The translations under genes were made by a program, and so were the position numbers. From JAIBBG01 sp043748015 (lineage in GTDB: Bacteria > Bacteroidota > Bacteroidia > Flavobacteriales_D > Sanyastnellaceae), in contig JAYTOA010000021.1 of assembly GCA_043748015.1 (NCBI GenBank), positions 1 through 43,708 of the forward strand: a DNA stretch of 43,708 bases, read 5' to 3'. The notes under the pieces were generated by a model. It did not search any database and was not told the DNA's origin. It saw nothing but the letters and a program-made list of their open reading frames with translations. Positions 24,257 through 33,862 of the stretch are shown one piece after another (positions within the stretch are counted from its first letter, which is position 1; every line of letters begins with the position of its first letter).

Positions 24257-25882
24257 TCACCTGATCAGCAATTTCATCACGTCGAAATTGCTCTCGGAAA
24301 CTTGGATAAAATAAATGCCGGAAGAAAAACTTGAAGATGAAATACTCTCAATGCTACCCACCGGCAAATTAATCATGCGATCATAAAACTTTTGCCCTGA
24401 AGCACTGTAAATAGTAAGCCTTCGACCAAAAATGTCTGAGTTGGATTTTAAGACAACATTCTGTCCATCATTAACAATTGTGAAAGGCAATTGCTTCGAT
24501 CCATAGTCCATCTCAACAATGTGAGAAAACTCCTGGTGATCGTTCCATTCCCTTAGAATGAGGCGATAATAGTTTTTACCACGAAGCGGATTACCATCTG
24601 TAAATGAATAGTTTTCCTCTGAAGTTGAATTGAGTGAATAAACATTACCAATAGTTTTGAATTGAATGCCGTCATCACTCCTTTGCACAACATACTCGCG
24701 CATATTTTCTTCTGACACTGTTGTCCAATTCAATTGTATGCTCCCACTTTGTTCTGAAAGATTGAATAGCTTCAGTTTTGCAGAAAGTATCAGAAAAGAG
24801 CATGTGGCGGTAGTTGTGTATCCTATTCCCGGATCAACGAATATGTAGCCGTTACCGGCTGTAGTAGACGTAGGACTCGCAAAATATTGTTGATTGTCCA
24901 CGCATCCAGTTAAGTGATTGAACAGTGTGAGATATCGAGTGCAATTAGATGAACATGCTCCATTTGCGTATTTACCGTTGCAATTGGTTTGATCCGCAAA
25001 TAAAATGTATACCGTACCTAGCGAACATATACTGCTAAAATTGTATGGGGCAGTTGGATTAGCACCGGTGAAGGCAATCGAACGCACGCCAGCCGGCAAC
25101 ACATTTCCCGGAGGAACCGGGACAAAAACACCGGCACATCCTGCCCACAAATTCAAATTCGCGATATAGTTATTCTGAGCGGCAGTGTAAGCACCAGACA
25201 ACACCCAGTTTGTATTCAGGTTATCGCCTGTTCCATTGCCACCATATGCACAGCCACCGGCATAGACAGTCTGACTTACCAATTCCATATATCGGATGTC
25301 AAAAGGATTTCCACCGGTATCAAAAAAAACGAACTCTTCGGCGCCTTCGCAAGTTCCACAAGTTCCGTTGACGAGCAACTCAAGTAACCTTGGTGGAACC
25401 GTGCAAAGCGTGGTTGCTTGTCTCACTCTTAGGTCGTCAATCATTGTATATGCCAGCCCTATTCCAAGAGTGAACGTTAGTCTCAAGTATCTGCTTGTGG
25501 ATAACAGCGGTGCAGTAAAAGTTGCCGCTGTGGTAATAGTCATGGCTGTACCGACTGTCGTCCAAACAAAGCCATCTAAAGACTCCTCAACAAGAAAAGT
25601 AGAAGCACCACCGGTGGTGCATTTGTGAAAGAAACTGACCTGATCTGCAGCTGATGCCCAAGGTCCATATTGTATGTATTGACCGGTTACTCTGAATTGA
25701 AGTGAAGGAGAATTTCTGCCATAATTGCTGACGCTGGTAAGAGAATTCAAAGGACTACTTCCGGTCATAGTTGCCGGAACTGCAGGAGCAGAGTTGAAAT
25801 GCTCATCTAAAAAATATACTTGACCCTGTGCATAAGCGCAACAAAACAGGAATACCAGTGTATTTAATAAAAATTGCCTCAT
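24257..25882 (-). CDS. Secreted protein with a type IX secretion sorting domain
   Basis: This 541-residue protein has a signal peptide (1-20, CCAYAQGQ). The N-terminal region (about 25-150) looks like a jelly-roll or LamG-type strand domain (YLRLTFTLGIGLAYTMIDDLRV). The middle is rich in cysteines. A fibronectin-like segment (about 380-455) contains LNWTTVSEENMREYVVQRSDDG. The last 80 residues have the T9SS type A sorting domain: LTIYSASGQKFYDRMI, FSSGIYFIQV and the end VMKLLIR. It is thus probably exported through T9SS and anchored or released at the surface. No enzyme motif is visible. Confidence 0.85.
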   Translation of the reverse strand: MRQFLLNTLVFLFCCAYAQGQVYFLDEHFNSAPAVPATMTGSSPLNSLTSVSNYGRNSPSLQFRVTGQYIQYGPWASAADQVSFFHKCTTGGASTFLVEESLDGFVWTTVGTAMTITTAATFTAPLLSTSRYLRLTFTLGIGLAYTMIDDLRVRQATTLCTVPPRLLELLVNGTCGTCEGAEEFVFFDTGGNPFDIRYMELVSQTVYAGGCAYGGNGTGDNLNTNWVLSGAYTAAQNNYIANLNLWAGCAGVFVPVPPGNVLPAGVRSIAFTGANPTAPYNFSSICSLGTVYILFADQTNCNGKYANGACSSNCTRYLTLFNHLTGCVDNQQYFASPTSTTAGNGYIFVDPGIGYTTTATCSFLILSAKLKLFNLSEQSGSIQLNWTTVSEENMREYVVQRSDDGIQFKTIGNVYSLNSTSEENYSFTDGNPLRGKNYYRLILREWNDHQEFSHIVEMDYGSKQLPFTIVNDGQNVVLKSNSDIFGRRLTIYSASGQKFYDRMINLPVGSIESISSSSFSSGIYFIQVSESNFDVMKLLIR

Positions 25883-25892
25883 GACTATTCAC

Positions 25893-25937
25893 TTTCAACA
25901 CATAACTTATTCCTTATCAGCATAAGTTGAGTTGAAA
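25893..25937. repeat. Imperfect inverted repeat between the T9SS cargo gene and the GH2 gene
   Basis: TTTCAAC (25893-25899) and AACTTAT (25904-25910) pair with ATAAGTT (25922-25928) and GTTGAAA (25931-25937). The stems are separated by a small bulge and an 11-base loop. No T-run follows on either strand, so it is not a clear intrinsic terminator. It lies just upstream of the T9SS cargo gene start and may be in its 5' leader. The rest of the 169-base gap 25883-26051 shows no gene. Confidence 0.4.
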
Positions 25938-26051
25938 AACCGATTCCAAAGATGAGGCTTTTATCATAAAATAACAAGCAATCACACGCGATAGATGTAA
26001 ACAAATTCGCGCAAACGGCCGTAGTTCTTCGACTTCAGAGAATCGAACTCC

Positions 26052-28472
26052 TCATTTGCTTTTCATTTCGAAGCGAATTCCAATATTGTCTTTTCGCTTT
26101 TTTGTCTTGACCTCGTATGTCGGATAGGCATAACTAGTCGGGATTAACAGCTGATCGCTATTGGGGATCAATTTCTGAATGCGACGGTATTCTGCCGATG
26201 TGGCACCCGGCCTTGTGAGCGAGACATCAATCAATTTATTTTGAATCATTTCCTTGCCAAGACAGTCAGTGATCGGAATTCTAAAAATAATGGATGATCC
26301 GTTCTTCAACATCACCAATCGTTTTTCTGAAGCATACAATGAAACCAAATCCTTTTTGATTTCATTCAATTCCGGGATGTTGTTGCTATCATAAATTTTG
26401 AATTGTAGTTCAGCGCTGTCGTCCTGAATTTCGTTGTCGCTGATCCAATAAATGAGCAATTCATCCTTCTCCACAACGCAAGAAATTAACTGTGGTGCGT
26501 ACACCGTTTGCAAGTATTCATGAAGTAACTTGGGATTGCCCTTGTAGTCCATGCCGCTCCATGAAAACGCCGGCCACAAATCATTCAGTTGCCAATACAT
26601 TGTGCCCATGCAGCGAGGCATTGCGCGGCGTTGAGCTTCTATTCCCATCACCATTCCTTCTGCTTGAATAACTTGCGTCATTCTTCCATAAAATGAAAGG
26701 TCGTCATGTGAAATCTTAGGATACCATTCTCGCATGTATTTATCCATCAATTTGAAACCGCGATTGTGTTTCTGGTGGGATTCCAAACCGGGATCGCTAA
26801 ATGAAATTTTATCTTTCACCAACATCTCCTTCAACACTTCATCAGATGGAAAACTTTGCATGCCGAATTCACTCATGAATCGCGGAATTTTTTCCTTTAA
26901 TACTTCAAATGGTTCTTCATCGTGCCATAGTCCCCAGTAATGACTATCTCCCTGGTTGAGACTTTCGGGATTCGCTCTTCCATAACGAGGTGAACTGTCC
27001 CAAAAATCTGTGTGCGTATTCTTCACCACAATCTTTCTAAGCGTCAGATCAAAAACATCATTGTATGCTCTCGAAATTTGAAATTTATGACGATCAGATA
27101 ATCCCGTCTGCCAACCCCAATTATCCCATCCTTCCATTACTTCGTTGTTGCCACACCACAAAGCAATGCATGGATGATTGCGCAATCTTTTTGTTTGCTC
27201 ATTCGCCTCTTCAATCAGCGTTGTGACAAAAGTTGAATCAGCAGGATACATGCTACATGCGAACATGAAATCTTGCCATACCAAAATTCCCATTTCATCG
27301 CAGATATCATAGAACTTTTCGTCTTCATAAACTCCTCCGCCCCACACGCGAAGCATGTTGATGTTTGCATCTTTACAACTCTTCAATAATTTTCTATAAT
27401 CCACTTCTTTAGCCTCGCCGGGGAAATACTTGATTGGAATGTAATTGGCGCCTTTGATGAATATCGGTTTTTCATTCAACGTAAAAAAGAATGACTCACC
27501 AATTGAGTCCTTTTGATTCACCAGTTTGATATTTCTCAAACCGGTTCGCTCGATCTTACTGTCCACAATTTTTTCACCGATACGCAGTAAAACACTGAAT
27601 TCATAGAGGTTCTGAGCACCTTCATTGTTACACCACCAACGATACGGAAATGGAATTTCAAATGGAAGCTCAACGATGTTCATACCTTTCTTCAACCTCA
27701 CATCCGACATCCAATTGTCGCCGCTCTTGGTCATTTCAAAAATGATATTCGCCTCTCGATCCTTATCTGAATGAATAGTAAAAGTTGTTTTACACTCTGC
27801 CAATGACTCCGTAACTTTTAATTGTTCGATATGGATATTGGTGAAGCGAGCCTCGTCATATGCAATAATCTCAATTTGTTTGGTGATACCGCACAGAAGC
27901 AACTTTGGCCCGAAGTCCCACCCAAAATGAAACTGCGGCTTGCGCACTATTGCGCGTTCTCCTTCGCCGGGTAATGGATAATATAGCTCCGTTAAACGCT
28001 GCTTGGCAATGGGTATTGGCGAGAAAAAATTAATGCGCAATACATTTCCTGAAGACTTGAGGTGCTTCTTTACATCAACTTCCCACGAACGAAAAGCGTT
28101 ATCCGTTTTAATCAACAATTTATCATTGAGATATACGTCTGCATAAGTATCAAGCCCATTGAACTTCATCCTCACAATAGAGCGATCAGCAATACTATCG
28201 TCGACAGCGAACGGAATGGTTTCATAGACCCAATCTTTTTCCCCAACCCACTGACAAGCCTTCTCATTTTCCCCGAAAAATGGATGTTCAATCACTTTGT
28301 TCGCAATCAAGTCTGTGTGCACACATCCCGGGACCTTTGCCGGTAGCCAGGTTGCTGCATCTGCTTGACGAAATCGCCACGAGGCATTCATAGGAAAAGT
28401 ATTCAAGTTGGGTTGTGCTAATGACGTAATGCAAAATAGCAATATGAAAAGTGCGGTAAAATTTGACTTCAT
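26052..28472 (-). CDS. Exported GH2 beta-mannosidase-like glycosidase
   Basis: This 806-residue enzyme has a signal peptide (1-19, ending LAQ). It shows the GH2 domain order: sugar-binding jelly roll (25-200, with RKPQFHFGWDFGP), Ig-like domain (210-320) and TIM barrel (330-680). The acid/base is E444 in WCGNNEVMEGW and the nucleophile E535 in RFMSEFGMQSFP; both contexts are typical of beta-mannosidases. It should remove beta-linked mannose in the periplasm or outside. Its start overlaps the stop of the GT2 gene (ATGA at 28469-28472), so it is made with the polysaccharide operon, which is unusual for a secreted exo-glycosidase. Confidence 0.9.
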   Translation of the reverse strand: MKSNFTALFILLFCITSLAQPNLNTFPMNASWRFRQADAATWLPAKVPGCVHTDLIANKVIEHPFFGENEKACQWVGEKDWVYETIPFAVDDSIADRSIVRMKFNGLDTYADVYLNDKLLIKTDNAFRSWEVDVKKHLKSSGNVLRINFFSPIPIAKQRLTELYYPLPGEGERAIVRKPQFHFGWDFGPKLLLCGITKQIEIIAYDEARFTNIHIEQLKVTESLAECKTTFTIHSDKDREANIIFEMTKSGDNWMSDVRLKKGMNIVELPFEIPFPYRWWCNNEGAQNLYEFSVLLRIGEKIVDSKIERTGLRNIKLVNQKDSIGESFFFTLNEKPIFIKGANYIPIKYFPGEAKEVDYRKLLKSCKDANINMLRVWGGGVYEDEKFYDICDEMGILVWQDFMFACSMYPADSTFVTTLIEEANEQTKRLRNHPCIALWCGNNEVMEGWDNWGWQTGLSDRHKFQISRAYNDVFDLTLRKIVVKNTHTDFWDSSPRYGRANPESLNQGDSHYWGLWHDEEPFEVLKEKIPRFMSEFGMQSFPSDEVLKEMLVKDKISFSDPGLESHQKHNRGFKLMDKYMREWYPKISHDDLSFYGRMTQVIQAEGMVMGIEAQRRAMPRCMGTMYWQLNDLWPAFSWSGMDYKGNPKLLHEYLQTVYAPQLISCVVEKDELLIYWISDNEIQDDSAELQFKIYDSNNIPELNEIKKDLVSLYASEKRLVMLKNGSSIIFRIPITDCLGKEMIQNKLIDVSLTRPGATSAEYRRIQKLIPNSDQLLIPTSYAYPTYEVKTKKRKDNIGIRFEMKSK

Positions 28473-29509
28473 CGGTTTGTTTTAATTGCGCCATGATCAG
28501 ACCGAAGATGGCGTCGCAAGATGCTGAATTTCATCCATCCAAAAATATAACCAAGACCGTATGAAAAGTGAATGACAGGGAAGGATTGCATCGTGAACCA
28601 AAAAATTTTCCAATTTGAAAATGAATTGAGTTTGGCTGAAATGATGAGAACAGCACTACCATAAATAATGCATTCACTCCAAAACAGGGTGGCCGCAAGC
28701 AGACTGAAAAAGCTGAGCAACAACAACAAAACAAGACTTAAAACCAGCAATGGCGGAGCAAATTGACGAATAGTAGCCGGCGCTCCCAGTTTGATATTCA
28801 CCAGCGGTTTGTATAATCCATACTGATAAAACATTGTACCGAGCTTATCAAGATTCTCGCGCGCGAAGTATTCAATTGTGACTTCAGGAATCAACACAAT
28901 TTTTCCTCCGGTCTTTCTAATTCTACCGTTAAACTCGTCATCCTGATTGCGGTGTAGATCGTTATCAAAATAACCGATACGATCGAAAATATCGCGACGA
29001 AAACAACCGTAAGGAACAGTGTCCACAACAACATCGTTGTCTGCACCAACTCTGTATCCGGCGTTCCCAATTCCGAGTGGGTGAGATGTTGCAAGCACAA
29101 TTGCTTTTGCTTCGGCTGAATCTGCGCCGGGTTTGGTAATCCAAACTCCGCCTACATTATCTGCTTTGTGCTCGTCCAATTTTCTTACGAGTATGGTCCA
29201 ATAATTTTTCGGGTAAATGGAATGCGCATCCATACGAATAATGACTTCGCCTATGCTCATTTTTATCGCCGCATTAAGTCCCGGTGAAACAAAGCGATCC
29301 GGATTGTCAATGCATTTGACATAGCCAATTTCGCCAGAGTATTTCTCAATGATTGATTTTGTTTTATCAGTACTGTCACCATCAGCAAAAATGATTTCGA
29401 CTTTCTCCTTGGGATAATCCTGATCAATGAGATTCTTCATCAACGAATCGATAAACTTCTCCTCATTGAAGCATGGAATCACGACTGATATGAAAGGCAT
29501 TTCAGTCAT
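28469..29509 (-). CDS. GT2 glycosyltransferase, ExoA-like, with membrane segments
   Basis: This 346-residue protein has the GT-A features VVIPCFNEE (9-17), FADGDSTDKT (41-50), RMDAH as the DxD-like element (92-96) and an acceptor motif QDDEFNGRIRKTGGKI. The C-terminus carries two or three hydrophobic segments (about 240-325). This resembles ExoA-type beta-glucosyl transferases that work at the inner face of the membrane on lipid-linked glycan. The sugar cannot be inferred. It overlaps the upstream transferase by 8 bases and the GH2 gene by 4. Confidence 0.88.
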   Translation of the reverse strand: MTEMPFISVVIPCFNEEKFIDSLMKNLIDQDYPKEKVEIIFADGDSTDKTKSIIEKYSGEIGYVKCIDNPDRFVSPGLNAAIKMSIGEVIIRMDAHSIYPKNYWTILVRKLDEHKADNVGGVWITKPGADSAEAKAIVLATSHPLGIGNAGYRVGADNDVVVDTVPYGCFRRDIFDRIGYFDNDLHRNQDDEFNGRIRKTGGKIVLIPEVTIEYFARENLDKLGTMFYQYGLYKPLVNIKLGAPATIRQFAPPLLVLSLVLLLLLSFFSLLAATLFWSECIIYGSAVLIISAKLNSFSNWKIFWFTMQSFPVIHFSYGLGYIFGWMKFSILRRHLRSDHGAIKTNR

Positions 29510-30326
29510 TGTAATATTTCGAATGCAAAAATTTCAAAGAGCTATTTAGGAATTTCATGTGCATCCGATTCTTGATATTTCCTGTGGTGCTGTGTTCGTG
29601 ATGAGTCACTTTAAGTTCATGGAACACCATCGTTTTCAGACCCAGTTCGCGGCATTGTTCAGCGATGTATATTTCCTCACCATAAAGAAAAGAATCGTAT
29701 TTCAATGTGCCTCCTTTTTCAAAAAAGGATTTTGCAAGAATCATCATACTGCCGTGCACTGCATATGTATCTTCAACAGAAGCATAACTTCCGGAAGATT
29801 TGGCGGTCAACTTTCGCTTCGCATAATGAAGCAACTGGTATGCAAAAAACACCTTGTAATTATTGGTGACACGAATAAGTCTTTGAAGATGACTTGAAGT
29901 AAGTCGTCGCTTATACATTGGATTCAATGAAGCACCGTTGAGTGATGAGACGATGTGAGGACCGGCAACCGAAACACCTGATTCATCCAACAGCATAATG
30001 AGTTTGTCAAAAAATCGAATCGGATCGAAAGAAAGATCAAAGTTTGAGATAATGAAGTAATCCGGAAGTTGATTGCCGTTATTCGTCATGTAGTAATCGA
30101 AGGCGACAGCAGCGGCTCCAATGTATCCAACATTCTGTTCGGAAACTACAAGACTGATTTTGGTATCCGGTAAAATTTCACTTAGAATGCTGTTGTCAAC
30201 GGATCCATTGTCGACTATAATCAATTGAAGGTTTTTGTACTCCTGCGAGAAAAGAAATGTCTTCGCAAAAGCAACAAGCTCGTGCTCCTTTTTGTAGTTG
30301 ACCAATACAATAACAATGGTCTTCAT
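29502..30326 (-). CDS. GT2-family glycosyltransferase
   Basis: This 274-residue protein has a GT-A domain with VDNGS (38-42), the acidic NFDL (95-98) as the likely nucleotide-sugar/metal site, and a later SFLYGEEIYIAEQC segment typical of rhamnosyl-type GT2 enzymes (with the -EEIY- or -ED-Y acceptor signature). No membrane segment is seen. It probably acts in the cytoplasm on the polysaccharide intermediate. Neighbours overlap by 4 and 8 bases, which supports translational coupling. Donor and acceptor sugars are unknown. Confidence 0.85.
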   Translation of the reverse strand: MKTIVIVLVNYKKEHELVAFAKTFLFSQEYKNLQLIIVDNGSVDNSILSEILPDTKISLVVSEQNVGYIGAAAVAFDYYMTNNGNQLPDYFIISNFDLSFDPIRFFDKLIMLLDESGVSVAGPHIVSSLNGASLNPMYKRRLTSSHLQRLIRVTNNYKVFFAYQLLHYAKRKLTAKSSGSYASVEDTYAVHGSMMILAKSFFEKGGTLKYDSFLYGEEIYIAEQCRELGLKTMVFHELKVTHHEHSTTGNIKNRMHMKFLNSSLKFLHSKYYND

Positions 30327-31234
30327 TTCTTGCGGAATAATTTCTTGTAAACATCAACCATACGATGGAATATCCAACGCATGCCCGGAACAGCACGCAA
30401 CAAATTCGCTACGGTGCGTGCGAACGAAAAGAGTCTGATGTCAACATGTCCCTTTTTGGGAGCGTCTTCCATCACCAAATTAAGATCGATGGTTTGTTCG
30501 CCGTAGCGCTGCTTTATCAGTTTGAAATATTTTCTATAATCGACATCAAAATTCATTCTAACCACCCAATAAAATTCCAATCCACGAAAATTCCGGAATA
30601 CGATTTTCTTCTTGATCATCGGCATTCCTTCATCAATCAATTCACGAACAAGCGCAAATGATGGATTCTTAGCATGATCACGATGAGTGTTGTTGTAAAG
30701 CGATTCCACTTCAAGACCTTCCTTCAACATTCTTTGAGTGAGTCCAATCTCATACACCTGGATGAGGTTGCGATAATCTGTGATCATGCCGTGTTGTGAA
30801 AAATGAGCTTGCAAAACGGGAATGGCCCGCATATTTATAACAAGAAAGAATGACTGAAGATGGGTTGCATATCGATCAGAAATTATCATTCCGATGTAAT
30901 CGGCTTTTGATTGATTGATACGCGCGAAATCCGCATGGAGATCCTTAAAAAGTATGCATGAATCATTGATGAGTGCAACCCTATCGAACACGTTCAAATC
31001 ATTTGCTGCTACTGCCTTTCCCCACATGCCGAAGTCATAACCTTCGTTGTCCACCATCATGAAATCAATGTTGTGCGATTCAAGAAATTCTTTGCTCGTA
31101 TGCGAAAGCTCTTTTCTATTGTTAATGAAAATGATTTTTGTAAAATGCGGTTTGAGTTGCTCCAAATAATAACGCACGTAGTACGGAATTTCCGAACCAT
31201 TGAAATAACTGCTATATAAACAAAGCGATTTCAT
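30323..31234 (-). CDS. RgpF-like glycan synthesis protein (rhamnan synthesis F family)
   Basis: From ATG 31234 the protein has 303 residues. The RgpF family signature NEGYDFGMWGKAV (63-75) is clear, with VALINDSCILF as the next conserved block (about 86-96). HLQSFFLVINMRAI and YEIGLTQRMLKEG follow. RgpF proteins are glycosyltransferases used in rhamnan chain assembly and in O-antigen loci. An earlier in-frame start at 31258 exists, but ATG 31234 forms the usual ATGA overlap with the preceding gene's stop. Confidence 0.82.
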   Translation of the reverse strand: MKSLCLYSSYFNGSEIPYYVRYYLEQLKPHFTKIIFINNRKELSHTSKEFLESHNIDFMMVDNEGYDFGMWGKAVAANDLNVFDRVALINDSCILFKDLHADFARINQSKADYIGMIISDRYATHLQSFFLVINMRAIPVLQAHFSQHGMITDYRNLIQVYEIGLTQRMLKEGLEVESLYNNTHRDHAKNPSFALVRELIDEGMPMIKKKIVFRNFRGLEFYWVVRMNFDVDYRKYFKLIKQRYGEQTIDLNLVMEDAPKKGHVDIRLFSFARTVANLLRAVPGMRWIFHRMVDVYKKLFRKK

Positions 31235-32028
31235 TTCTTCATCGTGAGTTCTGTCCAATGCGAACTGAGTGGAGCTGCATGATTGCGATAATATTCATTC
31301 TCTTCATTTGGTGCGGAAGAATTCTCGTACCAGGGCAAATGCTGAGCTACTGCAGGAAAATTAGTGCGCCATGCTTTGCATTCTCCTCCACCTTGGGCGA
31401 ACGGTGCATAGAGCGCGAATGTCGTGTCAACAGCTGCGATAAAAAAAGCATCATTCACAGCCCGCTTCCAGAATTGACTCTCCCACTCTATTACATCCTT
31501 TTTCAAAGCGAAATAATCAGGTAAGTCATCAATGCGCAAAGCCAATCCAACTTTGTCGAGTGTGATGTTCTTGAGCAATGCTTCGTACATGATTTCGACA
31601 ATGTTGATTCCCTGTGAAGCATCCGGTAAAACGTCAGCATCGGTGTATATGTAGTAATCGCTCAAAAGATATTTCAACTCAGAAGATTCCCACAAAGCGC
31701 GCGGACCAACATTCCGTCCAAGATGAACAACTTTATGAGGGCTATTATGATAGTAGTTTAACAATGGAGGATAGCTAGATTCATTATCAAGAATGATAAT
31801 ATTACGTAAGCCTGCGTTCTCCAACCATTCGATGAGTTGGGTGAGATAAGTATATCTATTTCTGTTGTTGATGATAACAGGAATTTTTCTCAAATCAACA
31901 GTCGTCAATTTTGAATGCGACCAACTATAAAAAAATCTTCGCATTCTTCTCCACAGCAACGCGAATCGCTTTTTTAAATCAGCGGTGTTGCCCGTGAAAA
32001 TATCGCTTATGAGTTTGCGGAAATCCAT
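31231..32028 (-). CDS. GT2-like (GT-A fold) glycosyltransferase
   Basis: This 265-residue protein begins with a basic helical stretch (1-40). The GT-A core follows with PVIINNRNRYTYLTQLI (50-66), ILDNESSYPPLL (79-90), and TDADVLPD (129-136) holding the DxD metal/nucleotide site. Motif forms differ from classical GT2 (DNESSY in place of DDGSTD), so the donor cannot be guessed. It is cytoplasmic. It overlaps the RgpF-like gene by 4 bases, with a 24-base gap to the upstream GT2 gene. Confidence 0.75.
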   Translation of the reverse strand: MDFRKLISDIFTGNTADLKKRFALLWRRMRRFFYSWSHSKLTTVDLRKIPVIINNRNRYTYLTQLIEWLENAGLRNIIILDNESSYPPLLNYYHNSPHKVVHLGRNVGPRALWESSELKYLLSDYYIYTDADVLPDASQGINIVEIMYEALLKNITLDKVGLALRIDDLPDYFALKKDVIEWESQFWKRAVNDAFFIAAVDTTFALYAPFAQGGGECKAWRTNFPAVAQHLPWYENSSAPNEENEYYRNHAAPLSSHWTELTMKK

Positions 32029-32052
32029 TTTATCTATTCAGCCAAACTTGTT

Positions 32053-32775
32053 TCAAGAATTCTTTTTATCATTTATTTTTCTGTAAAGTCTGTAGACCCA
32101 CAAAAGAAAAACGCCGAAGTACTTGTCGTGAATTTTGTCTTTTTCTCTTCGCTGAATTTCCGCGGAAGTACTCTCACTGATACCCATCTCCTGATATTTT
32201 ACAAGAACCGATCGCACATGCCTATAGCTTGCGTTATTTCTACGCAACGCATTCATCATCCAATCGTAATCACCATACACACGAAAACTTTCATCAAAGC
32301 CACCGGTTCGTTTGAACAATTCCGCTGACGCAAAAATGGCTTGATGACAAACCATGTCTGTCAATTGAAATCGTGAAGAGAGATAATCCGGGTGAATTTT
32401 AATTGACTCCTTTTCACCTCCAAACAACTTCACATCGCAATACAGCAACTCTGCTTCTCTCTTTTGTGTGGCAAATATTTTCAACGCTTCCGGATCATTG
32501 AGTTCATCTCCCGAATTCAAAAACTGAATGAATTTTCCTGTGGCTAGCGCAAGGCCTTTGTTCATCGCGTTGTAAATACCAGTGTCGGGCTCAATGAGTG
32601 ACTTATGTATTTTACTCTTGTGTTTATTGATGATGTCGATACTGCCATCTCTAGACATGCCATCGACAACGATGTATTCGTAGTCTTGAAATGTTTGAGC
32701 CATCACACTTTTGATGGTTCGTTCTAAACCTTCAGCGTTATTAAGATTGATTGTAATGATGGAAAAAAGTGACAT
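32053..32775 (-). CDS. GT2-family glycosyltransferase (WcaA-like)
   Basis: This 240-residue GT-A protein has ITINLNNAEGLERTI (7-21), VVDGMSRDGS (36-45), EPDTGIYNAMNKG (62-74) and NSGDE (87-91). It also has GDYDWMMNALRR near residue 170 and a C-terminal charged tail. The SGDE and EPDTGIYNAMNKG motifs are shared by a large group of O-antigen/colanic-acid GT2 enzymes that I cannot assign to one sugar. It starts 1 base after fdtB ends, so transfer of the amino-sugar made by FdtA/FdtB is an attractive but unproved role. Confidence 0.85.
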   Translation of the reverse strand: MSLFSIITINLNNAEGLERTIKSVMAQTFQDYEYIVVDGMSRDGSIDIINKHKSKIHKSLIEPDTGIYNAMNKGLALATGKFIQFLNSGDELNDPEALKIFATQKREAELLYCDVKLFGGEKESIKIHPDYLSSRFQLTDMVCHQAIFASAELFKRTGGFDESFRVYGDYDWMMNALRRNNASYRHVRSVLVKYQEMGISESTSAEIQRREKDKIHDKYFGVFLLWVYRLYRKINDKKNS

Positions 32776-32776
32776 A

Positions 32777-33862
32777 TCAGAATTGATTCATGACATCGAT
32801 CACTCGCAGAATGTCTTCGTCTGTGTGAAAAAAAGATATGGGAAGACTTAAAGTTGTGCGATGAATTTCTTCCGCAATTGGAGTATCAAAGTGATCAATG
32901 ATTCCCTTCATTGCTTTTTGCTTTACAGGTGTAACCGGATAATGAATCTCCGTTTTGATTTCATTGCTCAACAAAAATTCCCTTAATGCATCTCTGCGCT
33001 CATGTCTAATATTGTAAATGTGATAGACGTCTTCATAGCTATCATTTACATAAGGTAAAACAAAGTCGCCCTTCAAACCTGTTTGATAAAGCGAAGCCAG
33101 ATGGCGCTTGTGTGCATTGATATCATTCAACCGCTTCAACTTATGTGTTAAAAAAGCGGCTTGCAACTCATCGAGTCTTGAATTTACGCCCGGCACTTCA
33201 TTGTAATATTTTACATCTGATCCATAATTTCTCAATCGACGGATTGCAGCATCAAGCGTTTCGTTGTTAGTTGTCACAGCACCGGCATCACCCAGTGCTC
33301 CGAGATTTTTCGTTGGATAAAAACTAAACGCTGAAAGATCACCGAATGTTCCTGTCATCTGTCCATTCTGCTTCGCACCATGAGCCTGTGCCGCATCTTC
33401 AATCACAAACAACATCTTCTCCTTCGCAATTTTAAGAATCGAATACATGTCGCAACATTTACCATAGAGATGCACGACCATGATGACACGCGATCTTGAA
33501 GTTATTGCTGCTTCAATTTTCGAAGGATCAATATTGTATGTTCGGAGATCCGGCTCTACCAACACAGGAACTAAACCCTCCTGCACGATAGAAAGTATTG
33601 TCGCGATATAGGTGTTCGATGGAACAATTACTTCATCACCTCGCTTGAGACCGAGACAACGAAGAGAAAGCACCAGGGCGTCGAGTCCGTTGGCAACACC
33701 CGCACAATGTTTAACGCCGCACCACTTTGCAAAATCATCTTCGAATGACTTCACTTCGTTACCCAAAATAAACCAACCTGAATTCATCACGCTTTGAAAA
33801 GCACTGTTGTAACTCTCCATGAATGGCTCATTCAGTTTGCGCAGGTTTTCGTACTCGATCAT
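32777..33862 (-). CDS. fdtB: dTDP-3-amino-3,6-dideoxyhexose transaminase (FdtB/QdtB-like)
   Basis: This 361-residue PLP enzyme of the DegT/DnrJ/EryC1/StrS family aminates the 3-keto sugar produced by the neighbouring isomerase. The PLP lysine is K185 in SFYPTKNLGALGD and the ring-nitrogen Asp is D156 in EDAAQAHGA. GNEVKSFEDDFA and GVANGLDALVLSL are family-typical. Placement beside the FdtA-like gene supports a 3-amino rather than a 4-amino sugar. Fuc3N and Qui3N pathways cannot be separated by sequence alone here. It overlaps fdtA by 4 bases. Confidence 0.85.
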   Translation of the reverse strand: MIEYENLRKLNEPFMESYNSAFQSVMNSGWFILGNEVKSFEDDFAKWCGVKHCAGVANGLDALVLSLRCLGLKRGDEVIVPSNTYIATILSIVQEGLVPVLVEPDLRTYNIDPSKIEAAITSRSRVIMVVHLYGKCCDMYSILKIAKEKMLFVIEDAAQAHGAKQNGQMTGTFGDLSAFSFYPTKNLGALGDAGAVTTNNETLDAAIRRLRNYGSDVKYYNEVPGVNSRLDELQAAFLTHKLKRLNDINAHKRHLASLYQTGLKGDFVLPYVNDSYEDVYHIYNIRHERRDALREFLLSNEIKTEIHYPVTPVKQKAMKGIIDHFDTPIAEEIHRTTLSLPISFFHTDEDILRVIDVMNQF

